From the NCBI RefSeq assembly GCF_014695585.1, contig NZ_JACJON010000060.1, forward strand, positions 1 through 64,000: 64,000 nucleotides of DNA, read 5' to 3'. The notes below the pieces were generated by a model, which saw only the letters and a list, made by a program, of their open reading frames with translations, searched no databases and was not told the origin of the DNA. The translations under genes were made by a program, and so were the position numbers. The first letter of the stretch is position 1. Every line of letters starts with the position of its first letter. Source of the stretch: Microcoleus sp. FACHB-831 (GTDB lineage: Bacteria; Cyanobacteriota; Cyanobacteriia; Cyanobacteriales; FACHB-T130). Positions 16,256-25,177 of the stretch are shown in pieces.

Positions 16256-17221
16256 ATGACTAAATATACAGATGAGGAAATAGCACGGCAACTCGAAGAA
16301 CTCTGGAACACGATCGTAAAGGGGACTAATCGCGCTCTTGAGCTTTTAGAGCGATCGCGTGCAGTTGAGGCGGAAGTTTTAGAATATCGCACGATAGTAG
16401 AAAATATAGTAGCTGGGGCGGAAACAACCAAATTAGAAATTTCAGAAATTGCTCAACAAGTCGAAGTGAGTGTAGAAACACTTTGGCAATTACAGGTTGC
16501 TGTTGCAGAAAAGGTACAAACTGCGGAACAGTTTCGCAATGAAATAATATCCTCTGTAGCAGAAATCGGCGGCATAGAAATTTTGTCAGCACTGAAGGAA
16601 GAAATTAGCTCGGCTCGGACTAGATTAATTGAGGCTAAAATGCAACTCGAACAAGCTGAGGAGTTATTGCAGGGATTGGAGATGCGATCGCAGGAAGTTG
16701 CTACGCAAATAGAAAGCAATAAAAATACAGTTTTTCAGTTAGCGCAAAAAACAGCGGACAAAGCTAATGAAGTTTTGCAGGTGCGCTCGGATATAGTGCA
16801 GTTGCAAGAAGATATTTGGTCGGAAGTCCAACAAAATGAAATACGAATTGAGCAGAGGTATAGTATTTTTGAGGTACAACTACAAGCAAATTTGACCGCC
16901 ACAGAACAAAGAATCGAAGCTTTTCAACAAGAAGTAGCCAATGCCATAGATAGATTAAATTCTACTTTGACAACCGTTAATAATGAAATGGAGGGTAAAA
17001 TTGCCGAGGTAAAGACGGAATTAATTAGAAGTCAAATTAATCAAATTGAGACACTGGTTACGCAGGCGCGATCGCAGGAAGAAGGGGCTATTATTCAGCT
17101 AAGTAAAAAATTAGAAATTATAGAAAAAAGACAGAAGTATTTTCGTAATTGGTTGTTAGGCGTAACATTTGGTGTAGGTTTAGCGCTGGCAATTGCGATC
17201 GCGCTGCTCAGATTGCGCTAA
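16256..17221 (+). CDS. Long coiled-coil protein with C-terminal membrane anchor
   Basis: 321 residues. Almost the whole chain to residue 295 is predicted coiled coil (repeating E/Q/L/I heptads, for example EISEIAQQVEVSVETLWQLQ, followed by further long helices). It ends with a single membrane helix, LLGVTFGVGLALAIAIALL, at about 299-317 and the tail RLR. This is a tail-anchored topology with the rod in the cytosol. The shape is like membrane scaffold or tether proteins; no enzymatic motif. Genes before and after are 69 and 37 bp away on the same strand, so co-expression with the helicase and TPR proteins is likely. A GAGGAG-like sequence near 16231 precedes the start at a rather long distance. 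Confidence 0.75.
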   Translation: MTKYTDEEIARQLEELWNTIVKGTNRALELLERSRAVEAEVLEYRTIVENIVAGAETTKLEISEIAQQVEVSVETLWQLQVAVAEKVQTAEQFRNEIISSVAEIGGIEILSALKEEISSARTRLIEAKMQLEQAEELLQGLEMRSQEVATQIESNKNTVFQLAQKTADKANEVLQVRSDIVQLQEDIWSEVQQNEIRIEQRYSIFEVQLQANLTATEQRIEAFQQEVANAIDRLNSTLTTVNNEMEGKIAEVKTELIRSQINQIETLVTQARSQEEGAIIQLSKKLEIIEKRQKYFRNWLLGVTFGVGLALAIAIALLRLR

Positions 17222-17258
17222 GATTGCTTCACGCGACCCAGACAATCCCGCCAATAAT

Positions 17259-19136
17259 ATGTCCGACTCTACATCACTGCGCGATCGCTACTTGCAATTA
17301 ATCGACGAAATTGTGCAAACTACCCTAAAAGGGCAGATTCGCTCGAAAGAGCAAGTCTATCAAATGCTCTTGCAAGGCGTTAGCCCTGGTACGGGGGAAA
17401 TCTTTGAACTTTGTCTGGATGAAAGATTTAGCGCCACCCAGCAAGACGCGAGCAACCGAGGGGACGAACTAAAGCAGGCAAAAGCAACCCGCATTCTCAG
17501 AGCGATACAAACGATTCGGGGAGAATGGGAACGCGCTGCTCAAGAAAAACGAGTTTCTGGAGCGATCGCGAAGGGTATTCAAACAATTATTACGGCTGAA
17601 CCCGCCGAGCGTCTCGCAGCTTTATTGCGAACTATCGACCCAAATCAACCCCAACCATTAAATTTACAACAGTTAGCAAAAGACCTCCAGCAACAGGCAC
17701 AAATAAATAGCGATTCTGATATTAAGCGCGAACTAGAACAACTATCGGAAGGCTTAACAAATGGTGTCGGCGCATGGATTAGACTGCAAGATCATTTAGT
17801 TAGCTGGATGTACGAACAAAGCCGGGGGCCACTCGGATTTGCGGGTACGCCAGAACAACGCGGCCCTTGGAGTTTGTGGGCAAAACAGGTAAATAGTCCT
17901 GTACCGCAGGCATTATTTAAAGCATTAGCTTTAAATCAGTCTGTAGTTGAAGTAATTGGTCGCCAGCGGGATATTACCATTAGCGCTTGGGTAGAATTAG
18001 CTGTAATTTTGCAATACTTACAACGTGGGTTAGTAACTTGGTTTGAAAAACAAGCTTACGATACCCAAGCGGGGCCAAAATTATCTATTTCCACATTTCT
18101 TACTTTTGCGGCGATTTGGTCGCAGTTAGCCGATGCATTTAATCAATCTGTAGTCCTTACTTCTAGTTCTAGGGAACGTTTGAAGAATGGTTGTTTTCAA
18201 GTAACGCTACAGATTCTGAGAACATTTTCCCAGCAACCATACTTTCCCTTGTACGGCGGTATTTTTGCGTTGTTGAGCGGGGATTATCTGCGGAATGCTC
18301 TAAGTTATTTAGATGAACCGTTGCGGCGAGTCGAGGGAACGCAGGAGAAAGCGCGGATTTTGACATTGTTAGGATTTTCGCACAGAGTTGTAGGGCTATA
18401 TAAGGAGGCGATCGCGTTCCACGAGCAAGCATTGGAAATCGCACGCACCGCCAAAGATGTGCCTTGTGAAATTGCCAATCTTAATCACCTGAGCCGTACT
18501 TATGTTGCTCAAAAAAATTATGAATCAGCTATTAGTTACAGTCAACGGGCGTTAATACTTTCTCGCCAAAGTGGGGAACGTTTGGGAGAAGCCAACGCGC
18601 TGGCTAATTTGGGATATAGCGAAGTATTCCAGGCGCGGCAATTGGAGCAGGTGGAACCAGAAGTTTATGAGTCAGCTATCAATTATTTAGAACAAGGTTT
18701 GCAGTTGTCGGAAAGATTAGGCGACGGTCAAAGTCAATCTCTTTGTTGCAGCAGCCTCGGAATTGCACTTTTAGTAGTTGAAAAACCCCAAGAAGCGATT
18801 AAATATCTGGAAGCTGGCGTACAAGCAGCGCAATTTTCCGGCGATTTGTACCTGCAAGGATTAAACTTGGCTAACTTAGCTGAAGCTCACTATAATTTAC
18901 AAAACAAAAAGCCAGCAATCTTTGCTGGTTGCTTGGGAATGTATTTTTTAGAGCAGATTGCTTCTAATGAGTGGCGTCAACCAGCGGGATTGCTAACAAT
19001 TTTGCAGGGACAGATGGGAGTAGAATTTCAACTTGCAATGGAGAATACTCGCTCTCAAATCATTCCTATAATTGGCGTGGATGGCTATGACCACATTATG
19101 CAATTGTTGGAACAATATCAGCGCTCAATAGAATAA
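17259..19136 (+). CDS. TPR-repeat protein with a large N-terminal domain
   Basis: 625 residues from ATG 17259. An earlier start at 17193 would overlap the previous gene and add a poor-quality leader. The N-terminal 380 residues are helical (KGQIRSKEQVYQMLLQGVSPGTGEIFE; W-rich block GTPEQRGPWSLWAKQVN) and resemble an N-terminal region shared by several cyanobacterial conflict-system TPR proteins. Residues about 385-590 form five or so tetratricopeptide repeats of the Clr/Rapsyn type (LGFSHRVVGLYKEAIAFHEQ, NLNHLSRTYVAQKNYESAIS, LGIALLVVEKPQEAIKYLEA). TPRs normally bind partner proteins. It is the last gene of the cluster and is followed by two hairpin repeats. Possible role: sensor or adaptor for the STAND ATPase or helicase. 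Confidence 0.78.
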   Translation: MSDSTSLRDRYLQLIDEIVQTTLKGQIRSKEQVYQMLLQGVSPGTGEIFELCLDERFSATQQDASNRGDELKQAKATRILRAIQTIRGEWERAAQEKRVSGAIAKGIQTIITAEPAERLAALLRTIDPNQPQPLNLQQLAKDLQQQAQINSDSDIKRELEQLSEGLTNGVGAWIRLQDHLVSWMYEQSRGPLGFAGTPEQRGPWSLWAKQVNSPVPQALFKALALNQSVVEVIGRQRDITISAWVELAVILQYLQRGLVTWFEKQAYDTQAGPKLSISTFLTFAAIWSQLADAFNQSVVLTSSSRERLKNGCFQVTLQILRTFSQQPYFPLYGGIFALLSGDYLRNALSYLDEPLRRVEGTQEKARILTLLGFSHRVVGLYKEAIAFHEQALEIARTAKDVPCEIANLNHLSRTYVAQKNYESAISYSQRALILSRQSGERLGEANALANLGYSEVFQARQLEQVEPEVYESAINYLEQGLQLSERLGDGQSQSLCCSSLGIALLVVEKPQEAIKYLEAGVQAAQFSGDLYLQGLNLANLAEAHYNLQNKKPAIFAGCLGMYFLEQIASNEWRQPAGLLTILQGQMGVEFQLAMENTRSQIIPIIGVDGYDHIMQLLEQYQRSIE

Positions 19137-19161
19137 TAGGAGGTAGCAGCCCTCCCAGCCT

Positions 19162-19212
19162 TCGTTCCCAGGCTAGAGCCTGGGAACGAGAAGATCGAGG
19201 CAGAGCCTCGAT
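19162..19212. repeat. Two adjacent hairpins of a dispersed repeat family
   Basis: A 13-bp stem around CGTTCCCAGGCT-AG-AGCCTGGGAACG (19162-19189) and a second stem ATCGAGGC-AGA-GCCTCGAT (19194-19212). The same pair of hairpins recurs at 53008-53119, with single-hairpin relatives at 22443-22472 and 48778-48811. May also end transcription of the TPR gene. Confidence 0.75.
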
Positions 19213-19246
19213 TAACGAACGACCCATTTAATAACGAACCTTAAAT

Positions 19247-20266
19247 ATGAATTTACCCGCATCCAGCCGACTGCAATTTACTCCCGATTTAAACATTTGC
19301 CGCGTATTAAATGGGATGTGGCAGGTGTCTGGCGCTCACGGACGCATAGATGCAAAATCCGCTATCCAGAGTATGTTTAAATACATGGATGCGGGTTTTA
19401 CAACTTGGGATCTTGCAGACCATTATGGCCCAGCAGAAGACTTTATTGGCGAGTTCAGAAAACAACTTGTTGCAACGAGAGGTGAAGAGGCTTTATCCAA
19501 CCTCCAAGCATTCACCAAATGGGTGCCAAGACCGAATAAAATGACTCGTCGGTTGGTTGAGGATAATATTAATATTTCCCTGAAAAGAATGGGAGTGGAA
19601 AGCCTCGACTTAATGCAATTCCATTGGTGGGAGTATCAGGATACAAATTACCTGGATGCCCTCAAGTATATGTCGGAACTTCAGGCTGAGGGGAAGATTA
19701 AACACCTAGCTTTGACTAACTTTGATACTGAACATTTAAAAATTATTGTTGACAGTGGCATCAAGATAGTATCCAATCAAGTCCAGTTTTCTCTAGTTGA
19801 CCGCCGTCCGTTAGTAAATATGGCGAAGTTTTGCGAGGAACACGATATTAAACTGTTCGCTTATGGAACGCTGTGCGGCGGTTTGTTGTCAGAAAAGTAT
19901 TTGGGAAAACCGGAACCACGAGGGGGAGAACTGGCGACGGCTAGCTTGAGAAAATATAAGAATATGGTGGATGCGTGGGGAGGTTGGAGCTTATTTCAAG
20001 AGTTGCTAAATGCGCTAAAGCAGATTGCTTCAAAGCATGGGGTGAGTATTTCCAATGTAGCCGTAAGATATATTTTAGATCGACCAGCAGTTGGGGGCGC
20101 GATCGCGGGCGCTAGGCTAGGAGTATCCGAGCATATTGAAGACAATGCCAAAGTGTTTAATTTGGTATTAGACGCAGAAGATTATGACCAAATTAATGCT
20201 GTAGTGGATAACTCGCGGGATTTGTATCAAATCATCGGTGACTGCGGCGATGAATATCGGCGATAA
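19247..20266 (+). CDS. Aldo/keto reductase
   Basis: 339 residues in the length range of the AKR (TIM-barrel) family. The NADPH-dependent active-site residues are visible: Asp and Tyr in DLADHYGPAEDFIGE, Lys in FTKWVPRPNK and His in LDLMQFHWWEY. The late strand AIAGARLGVSEHIEDN carries the cofactor 2'-phosphate site. The start at ATG 19247 gives the usual short N-terminal extension. The substrate cannot be told from sequence. It is followed 36 bp later by an NTF2-like protein on the same strand, so the two may be co-transcribed. Confidence 0.88.
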   Translation: MNLPASSRLQFTPDLNICRVLNGMWQVSGAHGRIDAKSAIQSMFKYMDAGFTTWDLADHYGPAEDFIGEFRKQLVATRGEEALSNLQAFTKWVPRPNKMTRRLVEDNINISLKRMGVESLDLMQFHWWEYQDTNYLDALKYMSELQAEGKIKHLALTNFDTEHLKIIVDSGIKIVSNQVQFSLVDRRPLVNMAKFCEEHDIKLFAYGTLCGGLLSEKYLGKPEPRGGELATASLRKYKNMVDAWGGWSLFQELLNALKQIASKHGVSISNVAVRYILDRPAVGGAIAGARLGVSEHIEDNAKVFNLVLDAEDYDQINAVVDNSRDLYQIIGDCGDEYRR

Positions 20267-20302
20267 CATTAGCGTGGGCACTGCCGTGCTACTAAAACTA
20301 AT

Positions 20303-20692
20303 ATGAGTGAAGAACGTAGTGAATTATTAGCAGCAAACGAAGCTTTTTATAGAGCATTTGAGAAAAAGAATATCGAAGCCATGACTGCCGTTTGGTCGCA
20401 AGGAACAGGCAGCCTTTGCATTCATCCCGGACGCGATGTGCTGCGCGGGTGGAAAGATATTCGCTCCTCTTGGGAAATGATTTTTAAAAACACAAACTAT
20501 ATTGAAATTGAGACAGATATTATCGCCACCGAGGTTAGGGACAATCTCGCCTATGTTGTTCTGGTAGAGAATGTCTTTCAAGTTATGGGTGGTAGAAGAG
20601 TAAAGGGACAATCGATGGCGACGAATATCTTTGAGCGAATGGCTGGGAAGTGGTATTTAGTCAATCATCACGGTAGCCCGGTGATGAGGTAA
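20303..20692 (+). CDS. SnoaL/NTF2-like protein (DUF4440-type)
   Basis: 129 residues. The alpha+beta-cone order is visible: helix NEAFYRAFEKKNIEAMTAVW, then CIHPGRDVLRGWKDIRSSWE, and beta strands ending NIFERMAGKWYLVNHHGSP. This is typical of SnoaL_3-like proteins, which bind small ligands or act as accessory subunits. There is no signal peptide, so it is cytosolic. Function is unknown; the HHGSP end is conserved in the group. Confidence 0.85.
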   Translation: MSEERSELLAANEAFYRAFEKKNIEAMTAVWSQGTGSLCIHPGRDVLRGWKDIRSSWEMIFKNTNYIEIETDIIATEVRDNLAYVVLVENVFQVMGGRRVKGQSMATNIFERMAGKWYLVNHHGSPVMR

Positions 20693-20944
20693 AAAAGTTA
20701 TCTTTAGCTAGTGCCGAGGAATATTATGCCCTATCTGCTGATTTGATTCGGGCGACCTTGGAATTTTTTAATTACCTGCGGGCAAGGCTTGCATAATCCA
20801 AAATATAAAATCTAAAATCCAAAATGTAATTAGGTGGCGTGGAGAGATTTCCACACCCATTACAGCACAGTCGCCTCTTTTAGCTGTTTGTTAGACTAAA
20901 TAAGCGCAAGATTTGTCAGTCAACCAGCCGAAAGACGGCAGCAA

Positions 20945-22429
20945 ATGAGGCTCTCCATGCATCCAAGTACCCTTCTCCTCTCGAAAGAACTCCCCACCCT
21001 AAAATACACCTCTACAACAGAGCGATTCGATGCAAGCTGGGAAGCACCCCTGGCAACCCTCCTGGGATTAGGACGCGCCGCTGGTGCTGGCTTCATTGAA
21101 TTCTTCTTGGAACGTGTCAATTATATTAGCTGTCTGGCGGAAGACGACACCATAACCAGCATTTCACCGCGTCTTTCAACAGGCGCTGGTGTAAGAGTAT
21201 TTTTAGGTAAAGCTGATGCTTATGTCAGCACTAACGATCTTACATTTTCAGGACTGAAATCCGCTTTAGAAAAAGGTCTTTCAATTCTGGGATTGCAACT
21301 CCCTGCTGCCAATTCTTATATCCCAGAAATCAACTTAGAGCCGCTGCGAGACTACGCCATCCTCAAAGGCAAAGAAGCGTGGCTTCCTGAATGTAGCTCG
21401 ATGCGAGAAATGGGAGAAGTTTTGCTAGATGCTAATGGGAATTTGAAGCAAAAAGCAAGCCACGCACAATCGAGACGCGCTGTTTATTTCCGCGATTGGC
21501 AAGAAGTTTTAGTAGCATCCAGCGATGGCACTTTTGCCCGCGATATTCGCCTTACTCAGTCTGTTGGATATAACTTGTTGTGTGCTGATGGTGCTAATCG
21601 TTCATCCATTGGTAAGCGCGATGGAGATACTAGCAACCCAGAATTTTTGAGAGGATGGGATTATGAATCGTCAGCTGAAGAAGTAGCGATCGCTGCTGGT
21701 AAAATGCTCTACGCTGATTATGTAGAATCCGGCACTTACCCCATCATCATGGCGAATCACTTCGGCGGGGTAATATTCCACGAAGCCTGCGGACACCTGC
21801 TAGAAACCACTCAAATCGAACGCGATACCACTCCCTTTGCTGATAAAAAAGGCGAAAAAATTGCCCACGAAAATCTAACAGCATGGGATGAAGGACGTTC
21901 TACCAGCGCCTTCGGTACAATCGACATGGACGATGAAGGAATGCCCGCCCAAAGAACGCTCTTAATTGAGAAAGGCATCCTCAAAAACTTCATAGCAGAT
22001 AGAGCGGGTTCCCTGCGAACCGGACACCCCAGAACTGGTAGCGGTCGCCGTCAAAACTATACCTTTGCTGCTGCTTCTAGGATGCGAAATACTTACATTG
22101 GAACCGGAGATTATTCCAATGAAGATTTATTCGCATCTGTAGATAAAGGCATTTACTGCAAGAAAATGGGCGGCGGTAGCGTAGGCGCTACAGGTCAATT
22201 TAACTTTGCCGTAGACGAAGCTTATCTAATTGAAAATGGCAAACTAACAAAGCCGTTGAAGGGAGCTACGCTCATCGGTGAAGCTAAAGAAATCATGAAC
22301 AAAATTTCCATGTGTTCGCAAGATTTGGGACTTGCAGCAGGCTTCTGCGGCTCCGTCAGCGGTAGCGTCTATGTGACAGTAGGACAGCCGCATATCAAAG
22401 TCGATTCTATTACCGTCGGCGGAAGATAA
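20945..22429 (+). CDS. tldD: TldD-type metalloprotease subunit
   Basis: 494 residues. The zinc site motif HEACGH (HExxxH) lies near residues 280-285, in [14 protein letters not shown], followed by the conserved [10 protein letters not shown] and [19 protein letters not shown] blocks of TldD. TldD and TldE (PmbA) form a heterodimeric protease that degrades unfolded peptides and matures some peptides such as microcin B17; TldD carries the metal site. TldE is the next gene, 75 bp downstream. The start at ATG 20945 gives a normal length (about 480). Confidence 0.93.
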   Translation: MRLSMHPSTLLLSKELPTLKYTSTTERFDASWEAPLATLLGLGRAAGAGFIEFFLERVNYISCLAEDDTITSISPRLSTGAGVRVFLGKADAYVSTNDLTFSGLKSALEKGLSILGLQLPAANSYIPEINLEPLRDYAILKGKEAWLPECSSMREMGEVLLDANGNLKQKASHAQSRRAVYFRDWQEVLVASSDGTFARDIRLTQSVGYNLLCADGANRSSIGKRDGDTSNPEFLRGWDYESSAEEVAIAAGKMLYADYVESGTYPIIMANHFGGVIFHEACGHLLETTQIERDTTPFADKKGEKIAHENLTAWDEGRSTSAFGTIDMDDEGMPAQRTLLIEKGILKNFIADRAGSLRTGHPRTGSGRRQNYTFAAASRMRNTYIGTGDYSNEDLFASVDKGIYCKKMGGGSVGATGQFNFAVDEAYLIENGKLTKPLKGATLIGEAKEIMNKISMCSQDLGLAAGFCGSVSGSVYVTVGQPHIKVDSITVGGR

Positions 22430-22442
22430 ACAATTTCCATCT

Positions 22443-22472
22443 CTCGTTCTCAAGCTCCGCCTGGGAACGAGA
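22443..22472. repeat. Degenerate CGTTCYCAGGC hairpin between tldD and tldE
   Basis: CTCGTTCTCAAGCTCCGCCTGGGAACGAG is a mismatched member of the hairpin family at 19162. It lies in the short gap between two cooperating genes. Confidence 0.6.
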
Positions 22473-22504
22473 AAAAATCTAAAATCTAAAATTCAAAATC
22501 GCTC

Positions 22505-23845
22505 ATGCCTAATATCAACGAGATTGCCAATTATGCCAAAACGAGTGCTAATCAGCTTGGCATCAAAAAGTTCGACATCTATGGTGCATCTGTAGATGAA
22601 ACCAGCGTTCAAGTAGATCGAGGCGAACCTAAACAAGTCAAAGCCTCGAATCGTTCTAGCGTAACTGTTCGTGTCTGGAATGAAGACTCTACAATGGGCA
22701 TCACCAGCACTACAGATGTAGATCCAAAGGGATTAGAATTAGCATTAAAAACTGCTTACGAAGCCAGTTTTTTTGGTGTTAAAGAAAATGTTCCTGATTT
22801 TAGTCCGGAAGCTACTGCGCCAATTGAACGCAAATCTGAGGAAAAAACACCGCCTGCGCCTGTTTCAACGCTGATAGAAAGCTTGATAAAAGTTGAGAAA
22901 GAATTGCTCGACGCTCATCCAGCGATCGCGGGCGTTCCTTATAACGGTCTATCTCAACGAGATCTAGACAAATTCTACCTCAACAGCGACGGCGCCATGA
23001 GAACTGAAGGCGGTTCCTACACCTCAATCTATCTTTACAGCAAAACTGAGGAAGAAGGCAAAAAACCCCGCAGCGCTGGAGCTTTTAGAATTAGCCGCAG
23101 TCTCGATGAGCTAGATATTAATGGTTGCTTGAAAGAGACAGCAGAAAAAACAATCAGTCACTTGAACTATGAAAAAGTCAAGTCTGGTAAATATCTAGTT
23201 GTGTTTTCAGCAGAAGCGTTCCTGAGCCTACTTGGTGCATTTTCCAACCTGTTCAATGCTCAGAATATTCTGGATAATCAAAGTCTCTCAACCCCTGAGT
23301 CTTTAGGCAAGCAAATTGCTTCTCCCCTGCTTTCAGTAGCCGACGATGCGCTGCATTCCAGTAATATTGGGGCAGAAACATTTGATGGCGAAGGAACTCC
23401 AACCCGCCGAATTGAGTTAATTACAAATGGCTCTTTAAGCGGATTTATCCACAGTGCGGGAACGGCTAAAAGAATGGGGCAAAACCCGACAGGACACGCG
23501 AATATTGGCGCTAAAGTAACTGTCAGTCCGCACTTTTATCATGTGTTTTCAGCAACTCCTGCTGAAAAAGAGTACAGTCTTGATAATGCCGAAAATGTCA
23601 TTTTAATAGATGACCTCCAGGCTCTCCATGCAGGCGTACAAGCGTTGCAAGGCTCGTTCTCTCTGCCATTTGATGGGTGGATAATTGAGAACGGAAAGAA
23701 GACGAGTATCGAATCGGCAACGGTGGCTGGAGACTTTTTAGAAGTCTTAAAGTCGATTGTCTTTGTCGAGAAAGAGCCTGAACTTACTCCTGGTGGTGTG
23801 TGTCCCAGAGTATGGGTTGAGGGCTTGTCCATTACTGGAGAGTAA
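22505..23845 (+). CDS. pmbA: TldE/PmbA-type metalloprotease partner subunit
   Basis: 446 residues, family TldD/PmbA. Conserved blocks seen: VDRGEPKQVKASNRSSVTVRV, LDNQSLSTPESLGKQIASPLL, FDGEGTPTRRIELITNGSLSGF and NIGAKVTVSPHFYH. It lacks the HExxxH of TldD, as expected for TldE. It works with the upstream TldD as a dimer in the cytosol. A hairpin terminator follows at 23862. Confidence 0.93.
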   Translation: MPNINEIANYAKTSANQLGIKKFDIYGASVDETSVQVDRGEPKQVKASNRSSVTVRVWNEDSTMGITSTTDVDPKGLELALKTAYEASFFGVKENVPDFSPEATAPIERKSEEKTPPAPVSTLIESLIKVEKELLDAHPAIAGVPYNGLSQRDLDKFYLNSDGAMRTEGGSYTSIYLYSKTEEEGKKPRSAGAFRISRSLDELDINGCLKETAEKTISHLNYEKVKSGKYLVVFSAEAFLSLLGAFSNLFNAQNILDNQSLSTPESLGKQIASPLLSVADDALHSSNIGAETFDGEGTPTRRIELITNGSLSGFIHSAGTAKRMGQNPTGHANIGAKVTVSPHFYHVFSATPAEKEYSLDNAENVILIDDLQALHAGVQALQGSFSLPFDGWIIENGKKTSIESATVAGDFLEVLKSIVFVEKEPELTPGGVCPRVWVEGLSITGE

Positions 23846-23861
23846 TATCTATTTCTCCACG

Positions 23862-23898
23862 AATAGCCAGGGGTTATCACCCTTGGCTATTTTCTTTT
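23862..23898 (+). terminator. Probable rho-independent terminator of tldD-pmbA
   Basis: AATAGCCAGGGGTTATCACCCTTGGCTATT forms a stem with a small internal mismatch, followed by TTCTTTT. It starts 17 bp after the pmbA stop. Confidence 0.7.
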
Positions 23899-23921
23899 AG
23901 AGACGCCGATTTATCGCGTCT
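23898..23921. repeat. 24-bp dispersed repeat, intergenic copy
   Basis: Starts TAGAGACGCCGATTTATCGC. Identical to 24 bases inside the rtcB coding region at 48500-48523. The inverted GAGACG/CGTCT arms give it a partial dyad. The rest of the gap to 24124 holds a C-rich/G-rich inverted repeat (CCCCCC...GGGGGG near 24040-24070) and no gene. Confidence 0.8.
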
Positions 23922-24124
23922 GTGTTAGAACTAGCCATTTTTCTAGGTAACTTCCTACCCATTCCACCGATGTCGCTCATCCCTACAACGCGACAAGATT
24001 AAAACATCCGGGACAAGACAATTTTGGATTGGGGTGAGATCCCCCCAACCCCCCTTAACAAGGGGGGCTGTAAAAATACAAAATTGCTACGTCCCGCCTA
24101 GTTGTAAATTGGTGGACTAATTAA

Positions 24125-25126
24125 ATGTCTTCGTCATCAAATGAGAGTAATAGTACATTACTCGCCCTGTCTAATAATTTAGCCGACGCTGTAGAGCAAG
24201 CTGGTTCGGCTGTTGTGGCAATAAATGGGCGATCGCGTTTCTCCTCTAGCGGCATTATCTGGCGACCTGGGGTAATCGTCACCTCTGATAGTATGTTGAG
24301 GCACGATGAGGATCTCGCTGTCACGCTTCCCGATAATCGCACCGTTTCCGCGCTACTTGCAGGACGCGACCCCGGTACTGATGTAGCCGTCATCACGTTG
24401 CAAGATGTGGATCTACCCGCCGCAAGGATTGGCGATACGTCATCGCTTAAGGTTGGTAATATCGTACTCGCTCTAGGGCGTTCTGCTGAAAGCGGCGTCA
24501 GCGCTAGCATGGGTGTTGTCAGCGTTTTGGGTGGTGCGTGGCGCAGTCAGTCCGGCGGTCAAATTGACCAACTCGTGCGCCTGGATTTGACCCTTTACCC
24601 CGGTTTCCCTGGTGGCCCCCTAGTGGATACTTATGGCAACGTTGTAGGAATGAATACACCTGGCCCGCGCAACATAGTTTTGACTATTCCTACTTCTACG
24701 GTTAACCGCACCGTTGACCAATTGCTCTCAAAGGGACGCATTGCACGGGGATACATTGGCGTAGGGATGCAGCCAGTGATGTTGCCCGATTCTCTCAAAA
24801 CTAGCCTGAATTTATCTAATAATGGTGCGGTTATTGCGATCGCCATCGAGCAAAATGGCCCTGCGGATCGCGCTGGTTTGCTTATGGGCGACATACTTGT
24901 AGCAATGAATCGCATCCCGGTCAGCGATACGAGTGACGTGCTGGGGATGTTAGGCCCAGAAACTATAGGCACGACAATATCAGTGGAGATTATTCGCGGT
25001 GGTGCTATTCGTGAAGTAGCGATCGCAGTAGGCGAACGTCCCAGCAGCACAGATGAAGATGAGGATACTGGTAGACGCGGAGGTAGACACAGAGGGAGAC
25101 GCGGACACAGGCACAGAGGGAGATAA
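24125..25126 (+). CDS. HtrA/DegP-like S1C protein with PDZ, catalytically degenerate
   Basis: 333 residues: trypsin-like region (20-200), PDZ domain (about 205-300), and a basic tail rich in Arg/Gly/His. HtrA proteins carry the triad in TN-H-V, TD and GNSGGP. Here the first is VTSDSMLRH (Ser56 at the His position), the Asp is kept (GTDVAV, D86) and the third is PGFPGGP (Pro162 at the Ser position). Two of three catalytic residues are therefore gone, and it should act as a binding or chaperone-like protein rather than a protease. There is no signal peptide, unlike most HtrA. It is followed by a NarL-type regulator (51 bp) and then clpC, hinting at a role in protein quality control, which is inference. 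Confidence 0.85.
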   Translation: MSSSSNESNSTLLALSNNLADAVEQAGSAVVAINGRSRFSSSGIIWRPGVIVTSDSMLRHDEDLAVTLPDNRTVSALLAGRDPGTDVAVITLQDVDLPAARIGDTSSLKVGNIVLALGRSAESGVSASMGVVSVLGGAWRSQSGGQIDQLVRLDLTLYPGFPGGPLVDTYGNVVGMNTPGPRNIVLTIPTSTVNRTVDQLLSKGRIARGYIGVGMQPVMLPDSLKTSLNLSNNGAVIAIAIEQNGPADRAGLLMGDILVAMNRIPVSDTSDVLGMLGPETIGTTISVEIIRGGAIREVAIAVGERPSSTDEDEDTGRRGGRHRGRRGHRHRGR

Positions 25127-25177
25127 GATGACTTGCAGTGTTTGTTTCCCAGGCGGCAATGAAGGCGCGGAGGCAGC

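Noticed and set aside
20693-20796. Possible coding remnant after the NTF2-like gene (AEEYYALSADLIRATLEF...)
   Set aside because: Looks faintly coding but has no start codon and is too short to name.
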